Source of the DNA: a virus
Strand: one strand, 5' to 3'
Virus record (IMG/VR): IMGVR_UViG_3300045993_000498
Location: 1 to 32,129 of that record
Length of the DNA: 32,129 nucleotides
The position numbers and the translations under genes were made by a program. Position 1 is the first letter of the stretch. Each line of letters opens with the position of its first letter. The notes under the pieces were generated by a model. It did no database searches. It was not told where the DNA came from and saw only the letters and a program-made list of their open reading frames with translations. Positions 1 through 6,644 of this stretch are shown in pieces.

Positions 1-1078
1 AGATCAAGTTGCCGATCATGTTGGCATACTTGCCGGCGCCTTTTTCGACACCAACACAGATCAGGTCGGCGGATTCTTCGGCTTTGAGTTTCACGGAGTT
101 CTTAGAGCGTTTGTCTTCCCAGACAGACTCAAGCACTTTGATGATCGCGCCTTCTTGTTTCCGTTCACGCATTTGTTCATAGAACTCAAGGCATTCGGCA
201 ATGGTTTTCACATTCTTGCCTTCGACCACACGCACACGGCGAGACCAGTATGGAGCAAGTTTCTGTAGGGTAGTCCAACGATCAGAATAGAAAACTTCAC
301 CAAGTCCTTCAAGATATTGCTCAAGAGAAACCACATCCCAGAGCACGATTGTGAACTGGTCCACTTCGGCTTCGGTTGCAGTGTTCCGGACCAACTTAGT
401 GTAGATACCGTTAGATTTCTTACGATCAGGAATGCCAGCGGCAGATTTGATAATCAGCTCACCGTCAAACACTTGGCCACGGAAGTCCTTGAAATCGGCA
501 TCAAAGAGGCCGTACACATTGAGCTCAGAGCCGTTACGAGAGCGGCAAGCTACCGTACCATCTGGGTCAACTGTGATCAGAACGCGGCCGCCGTCTTCCT
601 TTAGGGAAACATTGAAACCACATTTGTTCTCAAATTTCTCGAGATACTTGCGAGTCTTGGCATTGAACTTGTCGCAGAGCATCACGGGATACTCGGGCAC
701 CAGTTTGGGCCAGACTTTGGAGGCCAAGGTGTCGGATGCGCCGCACCGCAGATCATGATGCAGGATTCGGCAAGCAATGGCTGCAGCCGGGAAAGTAAGG
801 GATTCGATGAGCGTCTGGAACTCAGCACGAGCGGCATCACCAGTTACCTTACGGGCAATGAGTCGGTCAAGTACTTCAAAGACACACGGACCGATGTCAT
901 TTTTACCTGTGGTCTTGGGAACTTCGGTGTACCGAATCCAGAAATTGAAACGCGGGTTGTATGCGTACTCGAAACACTTTTTCAGAGTTTCGTTGGAGGC
1001 ATAAGATTTCAGAATTGCCAGCTTCTCGTTAGTGGAAGCCGTCTGGGCAATCTGATCGACGATTTTGAAAATAGACAT
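1..1078 (-). CDS. 30: ATP-dependent DNA ligase, T4 gp30-like (3' end outside window)
   Basis: Seals nicks in phage DNA by forming a ligase-AMP intermediate. Reading from the ATG at 1078 down to the window edge gives 359 residues without a stop, so the C-terminus is missing; T4 ligase is about 487 aa. Visible nucleotidyltransferase motifs: motif I KEDGGR with the AMP-accepting lysine at residue 160 (T4 uses K159), motif III-like FDGELI, motif IV EGAIIKV and a motif V lysine pair in VKLKAEES. The N-terminal 130 residues resemble the T4-type helical DNA-binding domain. It is the second gene after a 68-aa gene, 1 nt apart, both read from the promoter at 1316-1344. Confidence 0.93.
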   Translation of the reverse strand, partial: MSIFKIVDQIAQTASTNEKLAILKSYASNETLKKCFEYAYNPRFNFWIRYTEVPKTTGKNDIGPCVFEVLDRLIARKVTGDAARAEFQTLIESLTFPAAAIACRILHHDLRCGASDTLASKVWPKLVPEYPVMLCDKFNAKTRKYLEKFENKCGFNVSLKEDGGRVLITVDPDGTVACRSRNGSELNVYGLFDADFKDFRGQVFDGELIIKSAAGIPDRKKSNGIYTKLVRNTATEAEVDQFTIVLWDVVSLEQYLEGLGEVFYSDRWTTLQKLAPYWSRRVRVVEGKNVKTIAECLEFYEQMRERKQEGAIIKVLESVWEDKRSKNSVKLKAEESADLICVGVEKGAGKYANMIGNLI

Positions 1079-1079
1079 A

Positions 1080-1286
1080 TTAAGCAGCGGTAAAGTCGTA
1101 GGAATATTCATCATCGACCCGGCACATGGAAACCCCACCGGTCGTCATTGCAATCAGAGCTTCTTGCAGCTTGGTGGCTTCACGTGGAGAGACATCAGTC
1201 ACAAAGAGGGTACCGAAGGAAAATTCAGCCTGGGCCGAACCAAGAACCTCGGTCACCCGAGTCAACACAACCGTTTCAAAACCCAT
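1080..1286 (-). CDS. hypothetical protein, 68 aa
   Basis: Short soluble protein starting MGFETVVLTR; no family recognised. An AAGGAAAT ribosome site stands a few bases before the ATG at 1286. First gene after the promoter at 1316-1344, and its stop lies 1 nt before the ligase start, so the two are probably co-translated. Middle residues (REATKLQEALIAMTTGG) predict a helix. Function unknown. Confidence 0.75.
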   Translation of the reverse strand: MGFETVVLTRVTEVLGSAQAEFSFGTLFVTDVSPREATKLQEALIAMTTGGVSMCRVDDEYSYDFTAA

Positions 1287-1315
1287 GATATTTCCTTTGT
1301 TTCAGAAGATGATTC

Positions 1316-1344
1316 ATTATAACACAATAAGAATTATGTGTAAA
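1316..1344 (-). promoter_or_regulatory. sigma70-type promoter for 68-aa gene and ligase
   Basis: Minus-strand TTTACA (1339-1344), 17-nt spacer, TATAAT (1316-1321). The TAA stop of the next upstream gene (1345-1347) directly abuts the -35 box. Member of the 15-copy promoter family of this window. Confidence 0.88.
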
Positions 1345-1626
1345 TTAAAGTAGTTTGATTATTTTACAAAGTAGTTCGTCGGCAAGTTTACTATCTACCC
1401 AAGCAATATAGCCGTCTTCGTCGAGTTCACCTGGGATTATGTGAGCTTTTATCAGCGGTACATATAGTTCACGGTCCCAACCAGAATTTCCGAAGGGACG
1501 TTTTCCAGAAAAGCCTTCTTTTTCTTGTACTAGAGTAGTAAGTAGAAGTTGGAAATAATGCCGAATCGTTTTAGCTCCGGCATCATTTTCCCCCATTTCA
1601 AGATCAAGAACGGGGTGTTTGGTCAT
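1345..1626 (-). CDS. hypothetical protein, 93 aa
   Basis: Soluble protein with an acidic C-terminal half (GELDEDGYIAWVDSKLADEL). No family recognised. The start overlaps the stop of the exported-protein gene upstream (ATGA type), so translation is probably coupled. Third gene of the operon read from the promoter at 3019-3047. Confidence 0.7.
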   Translation of the reverse strand: MTKHPVLDLEMGENDAGAKTIRHYFQLLLTTLVQEKEGFSGKRPFGNSGWDRELYVPLIKAHIIPGELDEDGYIAWVDSKLADELLCKIIKLL

Positions 1627-1994
1627 TTACGTGGTACAGCCTGGACGATTCGGTAACCGGTGTTGGTAGCAGTCTGCCAAAGAGGTTCTTGTACAACGGT
1701 CACTTGGCAATACTTGAGAGCAATTTGTCCACCGGTCATGACTGCTTCGTCAATAACCTTAGCGACATTTGGATCCAACACAGAGAATGCCCAGACGTTT
1801 CCGCCGCGAATTCCATTGGAGTTGCCCTTGATTTTCTCGCCTTCCATGACGAGTTCGCCTTCCCAGGACTTATTCACAAAGCCCTTGGACGAGAACTTTT
1901 GGACGGATCCTACACGGACTCCGTCAGAGTAACATGCTGCCGTTGCTGCCATAGCCGTAAAGGCCAGAGCAGCAATCATGATGATCTTTTTCAT
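1623..1994 (-). CDS. small exported protein with signal peptide, 123 aa
   Basis: N-terminus MKKIIMIAALAFTAMAATAA is a textbook Sec signal peptide: two lysines, a hydrophobic core and an Ala-x-Ala cleavage site near residue 19-20. The mature part begins CYSDGVRVG and holds two cysteines, C21 and one in ALKYCQV, which could pair in the periplasm. It resembles small bacterial exported proteins with a CYSDG...KSWEGEL...LKYC pattern; no function is known to me. AAGGAAAAG precedes the ATG at 1994. It lies between a DUF932 gene and a 93-aa gene. An exported protein in an early operon could act on the host envelope, but that is inference. Confidence 0.82.
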   Translation of the reverse strand: MKKIIMIAALAFTAMAATAACYSDGVRVGSVQKFSSKGFVNKSWEGELVMEGEKIKGNSNGIRGGNVWAFSVLDPNVAKVIDEAVMTGGQIALKYCQVTVVQEPLWQTATNTGYRIVQAVPRK

Positions 1995-2015
1995 GATTGC
2001 TTTTCCTTTTTGAGT

Positions 2016-2984
2016 TTAGACTGTCAAGGCCAGCATGTCGGCCAGGACTTCGTTTTTCACCTTTTCGGCACGGCCGAAGTGTGACTGCCAGAAGGCATGG
2101 GATTCATCACGTTTACGACCGTTGCCGTGTGTGAACAAATCGGTTGCGGCATTCACAACACCCCAAGCAGTACCAACAGAGTACTGAGCACCATCACCTG
2201 ATTTGTAACGATCCATGAGGGTAGCAACTTCCTTGATACGACCAGTGGGTTGATCTTCAGCCAACACGTCCTTCATGTAGAATTTCTTCTCAAAGTACGA
2301 TTGAACGAATTTGTCGGACACTTCGACTTCAGCCAATTTCTTGATCGAAGCGGCAAAGGTTTCCCAAGATTCGTCGATCAGACCCATGTCCATCTTGACC
2401 TGAGTAGCATCCCATTCAATACGGTGAGATTTCTTCACAACACGTTTGGAGTTGTCGTTCAGGGCGACGGTCAGTGTGTTATTGCACACGGTACGAGTCG
2501 AGGTCAGTTTCGCCGTAGTAGCGAGGGTGCCGTCAATTGAAGTCACGAGGAGCAGGTAACCATTCACGTGATCTTTGGTCACGGCTTCGAACGACTTACC
2601 GATTTCAGCGGTAGCCCAGAAGCGTTTCCCACCGAAGAGTGAACCAGCGGCCGAGAGCTTCATGCCGTGCAACTGAGTCAGGTCACGGAAGAATTCCATC
2701 ACCTCAGCTGGTTGGACGATCTTGTAGTCCTTGCCGACGATCGACATAGGTTCCTTGGTATCCGAACGGAACAGGACGCGTTTGCCGTCGAACATGTGTT
2801 GACCTTCAAGCGAGGTGAACTGGACGGCCGATTGGAAGACTTCCCAAGAGAGACCAGCCTCGACAATCCAATCTTCGATTGAAGCGCCAGGAGTCAGTTC
2901 TTGACCGAGACCGTGCCAGGCCTTATCGCCTGCATATGCAAATTCGGCCATGCCGTTTTCGCGGATTGTGATTTCTGCTGCCAT
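2016..2984 (-). CDS. DUF932 phage/plasmid-like protein, 322 aa
   Basis: Matches the DUF932 / TIGR03299 family of phage and plasmid proteins by the N-terminal AWHGLGQEL motif, the SIVGKDYKIVQPAEVMEFF stretch and the central TARLTSTRTVCNNT-like segment (here TAKLTSTRTVCNNT). Length is normal for the family. The biochemical role is unsettled; members often sit in accessory regions of phages and plasmids. First gene after the promoter at 3019-3047, with AAGGAAAAATC before the ATG at 2984. It heads an operon with the exported protein and the 93-aa protein. Confidence 0.88.
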   Translation of the reverse strand: MAAEITIRENGMAEFAYAGDKAWHGLGQELTPGASIEDWIVEAGLSWEVFQSAVQFTSLEGQHMFDGKRVLFRSDTKEPMSIVGKDYKIVQPAEVMEFFRDLTQLHGMKLSAAGSLFGGKRFWATAEIGKSFEAVTKDHVNGYLLLVTSIDGTLATTAKLTSTRTVCNNTLTVALNDNSKRVVKKSHRIEWDATQVKMDMGLIDESWETFAASIKKLAEVEVSDKFVQSYFEKKFYMKDVLAEDQPTGRIKEVATLMDRYKSGDGAQYSVGTAWGVVNAATDLFTHGNGRKRDESHAFWQSHFGRAEKVKNEVLADMLALTV

Positions 2985-3018
2985 GATTTTTCCTTTAAGG
3001 ATTTGTTGAAGATGAGTT

Positions 3019-3047
3019 ATTATACCACAATAAGAAATATGTGTAAA
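3019..3047 (-). promoter_or_regulatory. sigma70-type promoter for the DUF932 operon
   Basis: TTTACA (3042-3047), 17-nt spacer, TATAAT (3019-3024) on the minus strand. TAA abuts the -35 here too, although the upstream gene stops about 11 nt earlier (3061-3063). Confidence 0.87.
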
Positions 3048-3060
3048 TTATTTCTTATTG

Positions 3061-3315
3061 TTAGCCAAGAATTATGACGCGTTTGTCTGGGAAGTGACCA
3101 TCCATAAAATGCTCACCTTGCTCGGGGAATTTGAAGATTTGATTTCGTGGGATTGTGATTTCTTGGCCTTCGACCACTCGTTTGACAGCTGCAGCCGTCA
3201 CAATTCCGTATTGGATCGTGAGCACACGAGCGACGATGTAATGGTCTGGGTTACCCGGGAAGTCGAGAGCTTTAACGACATGACCGGAGCAGAGTTGAGT
3301 TTCGGACTGACTCAT
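3061..3315 (-). CDS. hypothetical protein, 84 aa
   Basis: Small protein rich in beta-strand-forming segments (GHVVKALDFPG, YIVARVLTIQYGIVT, VEGQEITIPRNQIFKF), possibly a small beta barrel. No family recognised. Its ATG overlaps the TGA of the 26-aa membrane ORF (ATGA), which supports coupled translation. Last gene of the operon from the promoter at 3618-3646. Confidence 0.7.
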   Translation of the reverse strand: MSQSETQLCSGHVVKALDFPGNPDHYIVARVLTIQYGIVTAAAVKRVVEGQEITIPRNQIFKFPEQGEHFMDGHFPDKRVIILG

Positions 3316-3392
3316 GATTTTCTAAGAATGAGATAAAGTGGGAGAAGAACGGCGGTTGCGATCAGGGCGACAAAAAGCTTAAGCGGCTTCAT
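3312..3392 (-). CDS. membrane microprotein, 26 aa
   Basis: Translates to MKPLKLFVALIATAVLLPLY followed by LILRKS: one transmembrane helix with a positive residue cluster at each end. An AGGAAG ribosome site lies 6 nt before the ATG at 3392. The start sits inside the end of the 68-aa gene and the stop overlaps the start of the 84-aa gene (ATGA), so it is a tight coupled trio. Too short for most gene finders. Function unknown; an inner-membrane role is inferred from the helix only. Confidence 0.6.
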   Translation of the reverse strand: MKPLKLFVALIATAVLLPLYLILRKS

Positions 3393-3585
3393 TTTGGGCT
3401 TCCTTCAGAGCTGCACGAGCCATCCGTTTCATACGGTTAGTCGCAGAGACATCGGAAACATAAGTTTCGCCAACCCAGAGAACGATAGGGAAGTTCTTTG
3501 AGGAAACATCGGTCACAATACCGCGGATTTTAGTACCGTTGAAAAGGTTACGACCTTCGATGGTTTCGTAAGTAAGTGTGATCAT
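3379..3585 (-). CDS. hypothetical protein, 68 aa
   Basis: Starts MITLTYETIEGRNLFNGTKI and ends with a basic then alanine-rich helix (NRMKRMARAALKEAQNEAA). The conserved leader (CATCTTCTCCAAATCACAAA, then GGAAAATC) precedes the ATG at 3585. Family not recognised. First gene of a three-gene operon with the 26-aa and 84-aa ORFs. Confidence 0.72.
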   Translation of the reverse strand: MITLTYETIEGRNLFNGTKIRGIVTDVSSKNFPIVLWVGETYVSDVSATNRMKRMARAALKEAQNEAA

Positions 3586-3617
3586 GATTTTCCTTTGTGA
3601 TTTGGAGAAGATGGTTT

Positions 3618-3646
3618 ATTATACACCATCCATCATTATGTGTAAA
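3618..3646 (-). promoter_or_regulatory. sigma70-type promoter, 68/26/84-aa operon
   Basis: TTTACA (3641-3646), 17-nt spacer, TATAAT (3618-3623). The TAA of the upstream 56-aa gene (3647-3649) abuts the -35 box. The downstream leader is almost identical to those below the promoters at 5855 and 7103. Confidence 0.88.
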
Positions 3647-3817
3647 TTAATTGGTGCTCTCTTTATAGTACCCAAGAGGTTCAAATCTGCGCTTCATATC
3701 CTCTATAGTCAGAGGAATGTCTATAATCTGAGACTCATGTTTCTTGTTGTGAGAATCATAGTCTTGCTTAGGTACCCAGATAAGACAGTAAGGACAAAAA
3801 TATTGTTCGATTTCCAT
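3647..3817 (-). CDS. small C2H2 zinc-finger-like protein, 56 aa
   Basis: Reads MEIEQYFCPYCLIWVPKQ, then DYDSHNKKHES. The spacing C8-x2-C11-x11-H23-x3-H27 is that of a classical C2H2 zinc finger. The rest is a charged tail (IPLTIEDMKRRFEPLGYYK). No strong ribosome site before the ATG at 3817; an in-frame GTG lies three codons upstream. The stop abuts the -35 box of the next promoter, as for the proven-looking genes here, which supports it as real. Its left neighbour on the other strand is a homing endonuclease that also has an N-terminal Cys/His cluster. Possible DNA- or protein-binding regulator (inference). Confidence 0.6.
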   Translation of the reverse strand: MEIEQYFCPYCLIWVPKQDYDSHNKKHESQIIDIPLTIEDMKRRFEPLGYYKESTN

Positions 3818-3837
3818 TAGATTCACATCATAATTGA

Positions 3838-3845
3838 TTAAATAG
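3838..3845 (+). promoter_or_regulatory. T4-late-like promoter box TTAAATAG
   Basis: TTAAATAG about 90 nt before the homing endonuclease start. T4-type late promoters (consensus TATAAATA) are read by gp55 with gp33, both encoded in this window. Equivalent boxes precede the other two endonuclease genes. Confidence 0.45.
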
Positions 3846-3936
3846 AGATATGGTTAGATTAAACTTGGAACTTTAATCAACCCAGTAAGGTAAAACCGAG
3901 CTGTCCCATACATGGGTATTTATTAAAGGTAAAATT

Positions 3937-4593
3937 ATGGCCACATCTAATTGGATTAAAGTTTGTTGTTTCTGTGGTATGGAAACTAAAAATCGCAGAC
4001 ATGAATCTATTTGTAAAGAAAATCCCAACCCACAAAAATGTCTTAATGCTTACACAAAGGCAAGACTAAACGGTGAGGAATATCAAGTTTCCGATGAAAC
4101 TCGTGAAAAATTAAGAATTTCTAATATAGGTAGAAAACACTCACCGGAAACAATAGAAAAATTAAGAACGGTAATGGCTAAAGCTGTAGAAAATAATCCA
4201 GATTCATACAGTGGAAGATACAATCGCGGTAATGTGAAAGAAATTATATGCTCCAATGGCTATAAAGTACTAGGATCGTGGGAAAGTGCTTTTGTTGAAT
4301 ACTGCATTATGAATCAAATTAGCATTGAACAGCCAAAGGTTTCTTTTGATTATCATTATGATAGAACTAGACAATATTTCCCAGATTTCTATCTAAATGA
4401 GTATGACTGTTACGTCGAAGTTAAAGGTTTCAAAACCGACAAAGATATAACTAAATGGAATTCTATGGTTTCAAATAATCACAAGTTGATGATTATAGAT
4501 AAAAGAACTATTTCCAAAATAAAAGATAATTCAATTAATCTAGAAATATTAATGCAGAATTATATGGTTCAACCCCAGGGACTTGCACCCTGA
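3937..4593 (+). CDS. homing endonuclease, PD-(D/E)XK type with NUMOD3, 218 aa
   Basis: Three parts are visible. Residues 10-35 form a zinc-ribbon-like cluster (VCCFCGMETKNRRHESIC). Residues about 50-80 fit the NUMOD3 DNA-binding repeat (SDETREKLRISNIGRKHSPE). The C-terminal half has a PD-(D/E)XK core: an acidic helix (SWESAFVEY), then FPDFY and YVEVKGF with the PD...ExK residues. The gene is on the opposite strand to its neighbours and more A/T-rich with different codon choice, as expected for a mobile endonuclease. Its last 29 bases overlap, antisense, the 3' end of the tRNA gene. A cleavage site near the tRNA is likely but unproven. Confidence 0.83.
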   Translation: MATSNWIKVCCFCGMETKNRRHESICKENPNPQKCLNAYTKARLNGEEYQVSDETREKLRISNIGRKHSPETIEKLRTVMAKAVENNPDSYSGRYNRGNVKEIICSNGYKVLGSWESAFVEYCIMNQISIEQPKVSFDYHYDRTRQYFPDFYLNEYDCYVEVKGFKTDKDITKWNSMVSNNHKLMIIDKRTISKIKDNSINLEILMQNYMVQPQGLAP

Positions 4594-4640
4594 CCATAGA
4601 AATTATGAGTTTCCGGCACTACTAATTATGCTAGAGTTGA
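4565..4640 (-). tRNA. tRNA with CAT anticodon (Met or Ile2)
   Basis: A 76-nt cloverleaf with encoded CCA. Acceptor TCAACTC/GGGTTGA with discriminator A; D-stem GCAT/GTGC with loop AATTAGTA; anticodon stem GGAAA/TTTCT with loop CTCATAA (anticodon CAT); variable loop ATGGT; T-stem CAGGG/CCCTG with loop TGCAAGT. The D-loop has A18 instead of G18 and the T-loop has G55 instead of U55, so the usual G18-psi55 contact is lost and replaced by an A/G pair. Sequence alone does not separate elongator Met from lysidine-modified Ile. Probably transcribed from the promoter at 5354 after the 90- and 118-aa genes. The 3' end overlaps the opposing endonuclease gene. Confidence 0.88.
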
Positions 4641-4692
4641 ATGACTTGAGGCCGCTGTTCCCCTGTAGAACTTACGAAGCATGTTCTATTTA

Positions 4693-5049
4693 TTACCAGG
4701 TGCGGAGTTTTCGCATTTCTTCTGGGTAGATTGAGTAATCTTCTGGGACGCCCATTTCCACGTTGTGGTGATGCTCATTGTCCAGCACGTCTTCAAGCCA
4801 CCGCATGCCGTAGGCAAACCGCGGTACGGCGAATTTCGGAATGTCTTCTGAGGCGACATAGAAGCACAGATCGGCGCGGCCACCAGTGGGTTCATCACCA
4901 ACCGCGTCTTCGTAGTCCGGGGCGGTTTCAAACACACCGATAAACTTAGCATGAGTCTTGAGTTCTTCCAAAATGAAAGCCTCAAATTCTTCCGGGGTGC
5001 CATCACCCATCAGGGTATTCGGCCACACAACAACTTGTTTGAAATCCAT
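4693..5049 (-). CDS. hypothetical protein, 118 aa
   Basis: Acidic soluble protein (VVVWPNTLMGDGTPEEFEAF near the N-terminus, then FETAPDYEDAVG and a HHHNVEMG stretch). It looks like a family of phage proteins of unknown function. AAGGAATAATC precedes the ATG at 5049. An overlapping frame (4686-5006) is taken as a shadow because it lacks a ribosome site. Second gene after the promoter at 5354, just upstream of the tRNA. Confidence 0.75.
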   Translation of the reverse strand: MDFKQVVVWPNTLMGDGTPEEFEAFILEELKTHAKFIGVFETAPDYEDAVGDEPTGGRADLCFYVASEDIPKFAVPRFAYGMRWLEDVLDNEHHHNVEMGVPEDYSIYPEEMRKLRTW

Positions 5050-5051
5050 GA

Positions 5052-5324
5052 TTATTCCTTACCTTTCAGGACAACACCAAAATGAGATGACCGAGCCAGA
5101 GATGCACCACCATTGAACGAGGTCCAATTATCGTAGTAATCCACGACTTCGTACTCAACCTTAGCTTCATTGAGCTTCGCGGCGACTTTCAACATGAAAC
5201 CCTGAGCGTCTTGGCCTTGCCGATAGAAGTACCCGCGGCGCACAATGAAAGAACCGTCTTTCTTACGAGAGACTTGATCGACTGAATGTCCGAGGACTTC
5301 TTTGAGCTGTTTGAGAGTTAGCAT
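5052..5324 (-). CDS. hypothetical protein, 90 aa
   Basis: Starts MLTLKQLKEVLGHSV; the middle has a basic strand (KDGSFIVRRGYFYRQ) and a helix KVAAKLNEAKVEYEVVDYYD. It resembles small phage proteins with an alpha/beta fold; none recognised by name. The conserved leader and AAGGAAAATC precede the ATG at 5324. First gene after the promoter at 5354-5382; the 118-aa gene follows 2 nt later. Confidence 0.75.
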   Translation of the reverse strand: MLTLKQLKEVLGHSVDQVSRKKDGSFIVRRGYFYRQGQDAQGFMLKVAAKLNEAKVEYEVVDYYDNWTSFNGGASLARSSHFGVVLKGKE

Positions 5325-5353
5325 GATTTTCCTTTGTGATTCGGTATGTGTCT

Positions 5354-5382
5354 ATTATACTACAACGAGTATTATGTGTACA
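5354..5382 (-). promoter_or_regulatory. sigma70-type promoter, 90/118-aa genes and tRNA
   Basis: TGTACA (5377-5382, one change from TTTACA), 17-nt spacer, TATAAT (5354-5359). The spacer is identical to that of the promoter at 7103. The upstream TAA (5383-5385) abuts the -35. Confidence 0.83.
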
Positions 5383-5580
5383 TTAATCGAAGCTCTGGAT
5401 TATCTTATCCCGTTGCAGCACTTCCTTCAGCTGTATGTCGATGAACTGACCGCAGAGTTTCTTAGCTTTTTCACAACCTGGGTTACCGAAGGGAAGCAGC
5501 GAATAGATCCGTTTGAGCTGCATCAGTGTTTTCTGGGCAGCAACTTGCGTTTCAACGAGATCATTCAGTTCTTTACACAT
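5383..5580 (-). CDS. hypothetical protein, 65 aa, paralogue of next gene
   Basis: The start is placed at the ATG at 5580 (MCKELNDLVETQVAAQKTLM) because AAGGGAAAAATC stands before it; the longer frame upstream overlaps the 76-aa gene. The core RIYSLLPFGNPGCEKAKKLC aligns with QVYSALPREAKVIFDELISV of the neighbouring 76-aa protein, so the two look like a tandem duplication. All-helical prediction. Function unknown. Confidence 0.7.
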   Translation of the reverse strand: MCKELNDLVETQVAAQKTLMQLKRIYSLLPFGNPGCEKAKKLCGQFIDIQLKEVLQRDKIIQSFD

Positions 5581-5590
5581 GATTTTTCCC

Positions 5591-5821
5591 TTAGACGAAT
5601 TGGACGTTCTTGCGAATCTTCTTGGACATCTTGGAGATGATGCCGAGCTGCACAGAGATGAGTTCATCAAAGATCACCTTGGCTTCACGGGGAAGCGCAG
5701 AGTACACTTGATGGTATCGTGTGATGACACGGACGGCTTCGTCCTTCTTTTCATGGAATTTAACCTGGTCGGCATCCACGAGGATATTCCGACCGTAGGC
5801 AAACATTGTGACTTTTTCCAT
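5591..5821 (-). CDS. hypothetical protein, 76 aa, paralogue of previous gene
   Basis: Starts MEKVTMFAYGRNILVDADQV and ends with a lysine-rich helix (ISKMSKKIRKNVQFV). It shares the (R/Q)(I/V)YS-x-LP...(F)(I/E)x-(I/V)QL pattern with the 65-aa gene 10 nt downstream. The conserved leader and AAGGAAAAATC precede the ATG at 5821. First gene from the promoter at 5855. Function unknown. Confidence 0.72.
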   Translation of the reverse strand: MEKVTMFAYGRNILVDADQVKFHEKKDEAVRVITRYHQVYSALPREAKVIFDELISVQLGIISKMSKKIRKNVQFV

Positions 5822-5854
5822 GATTTTTCCTTTGTGATTTGGAGAAGATGGTTT

Positions 5855-5883
5855 ATTATACTACACTCAGAATTATGTGTAAA
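5855..5883 (-). promoter_or_regulatory. sigma70-type promoter, 76/65-aa pair
   Basis: TTTACA (5878-5883), 17-nt spacer, TATAAT (5855-5860), followed by the repeated leader. The upstream TAA (5884-5886) abuts the -35. Confidence 0.88.
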
Positions 5884-6384
5884 TTATTCCCAAGTCACTC
5901 CGCCTGCAACAACCGTACCCAGGATCTGGATTACAGCAAACTTGGTACCAGAATTTACCTTGGCGCGTGCCTCAGCGAAGTCTTGTGCCTCTTTCAGAGC
6001 TTCAAACTTGTTGATTGGGGACAGGCCACCCGTTATAACAACACAAACGCTGTAGCCCGGTTTCTTTTCCGTAGCTGGGGTAACACAGGGCTCGGGCTGA
6101 GCTGAGCGATTTAGAGTCCAATTCACGGGAGACGAGCGATAAGGCATGTCTTGTCGCTGACTAGCAGTCAGCAGAACGTCAAAAACATCGCGGACTTGAT
6201 CTTTGCGCACAGTTCGGATTACTTTGTTGTTTTTACAGAGTGCGGCCATCGGAGACTTGGCATGCGGCAGATTGCGCCACTTGATGTCCTTTTCATTTGG
6301 GCACTTAGTAGACACAATGACGCTACGACCTTCATCGTAGTAGAAGTCTTTGAGACGAATGTCGGAGGATTTATACATAGACAT
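5884..6384 (-). CDS. hypothetical protein, 166 aa
   Basis: The start is placed at 6384 (MSMYKSSDIRLKDFYYDEGR), where AAAGGAACTCGCC gives good ribosome-site spacing; a longer frame begins 10 codons earlier without one. Residues 1-80 are basic/aromatic; a Pro/Ser linker (PYRSSPVNW...PEPCVTPATEKKP) follows; the C-terminal 55 residues (GYSVCVVITGG...AQDFAEARAKVNSGTKFAV) look like a compact alpha/beta domain. Second gene of the operon from the promoter at 6645. No family recognised. Confidence 0.7.
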   Translation of the reverse strand: MSMYKSSDIRLKDFYYDEGRSVIVSTKCPNEKDIKWRNLPHAKSPMAALCKNNKVIRTVRKDQVRDVFDVLLTASQRQDMPYRSSPVNWTLNRSAQPEPCVTPATEKKPGYSVCVVITGGLSPINKFEALKEAQDFAEARAKVNSGTKFAVIQILGTVVAGGVTWE

Positions 6385-6401
6385 GGCGAGTTCCTTTCGT
6401 G

Positions 6402-6638
6402 TTAAGCCATACAATCATAAGCATCGTGAGAAAACGACCGGCCGTACTGCAAACAGTAAGCTTCCCAGACAGCGTTTTTCGTGCGATCTAAAGAAAATCT
6501 GTAATCATTGTACTCGTCGACCCAGTCGAACATACGATCCGACGGGTCCTTGCCGTTGTCCTTACTCCAGCAATGGGCATACTTATTCAGCATGCCAGAG
6601 ATGTAGTTAAGGCGTTTGATTTGTGTTTTCGTTTTCAT
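6402..6638 (-). CDS. hypothetical protein, 78 aa, leaderless transcript
   Basis: Starts MKTKTQIKRLNYISGMLNKY; basic N-terminus and an aromatic acidic middle (FDWVDEYNDYRFSLDR). The ATG at 6638 lies only 6 nt after the TATAAT box, so transcription should begin at the A of the start codon. There is no ribosome site upstream, and the next in-frame ATG (codon 16) has none either. Function unknown. Confidence 0.68.
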   Translation of the reverse strand: MKTKTQIKRLNYISGMLNKYAHCWSKDNGKDPSDRMFDWVDEYNDYRFSLDRTKNAVWEAYCLQYGRSFSHDAYDCMA

Positions 6639-6644
6639 AGGGTA

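Noticed and set aside
1-1004. Several plus-strand open frames of 75-112 codons
   Set aside because: All lie antisense to the ligase gene, have no ribosome sites, and their products are low-quality Ser/Arg-rich sequences.
1689-2084. 131-codon plus-strand frame over the exported-protein gene
   Set aside because: Antisense shadow; the minus frame has a signal peptide and a ribosome site.
4686-5006. 106-codon minus frame overlapping the 118-aa gene
   Set aside because: No ribosome site and biased Arg/Ser/Thr composition; the other frame has AAGGAATAATC before its ATG.
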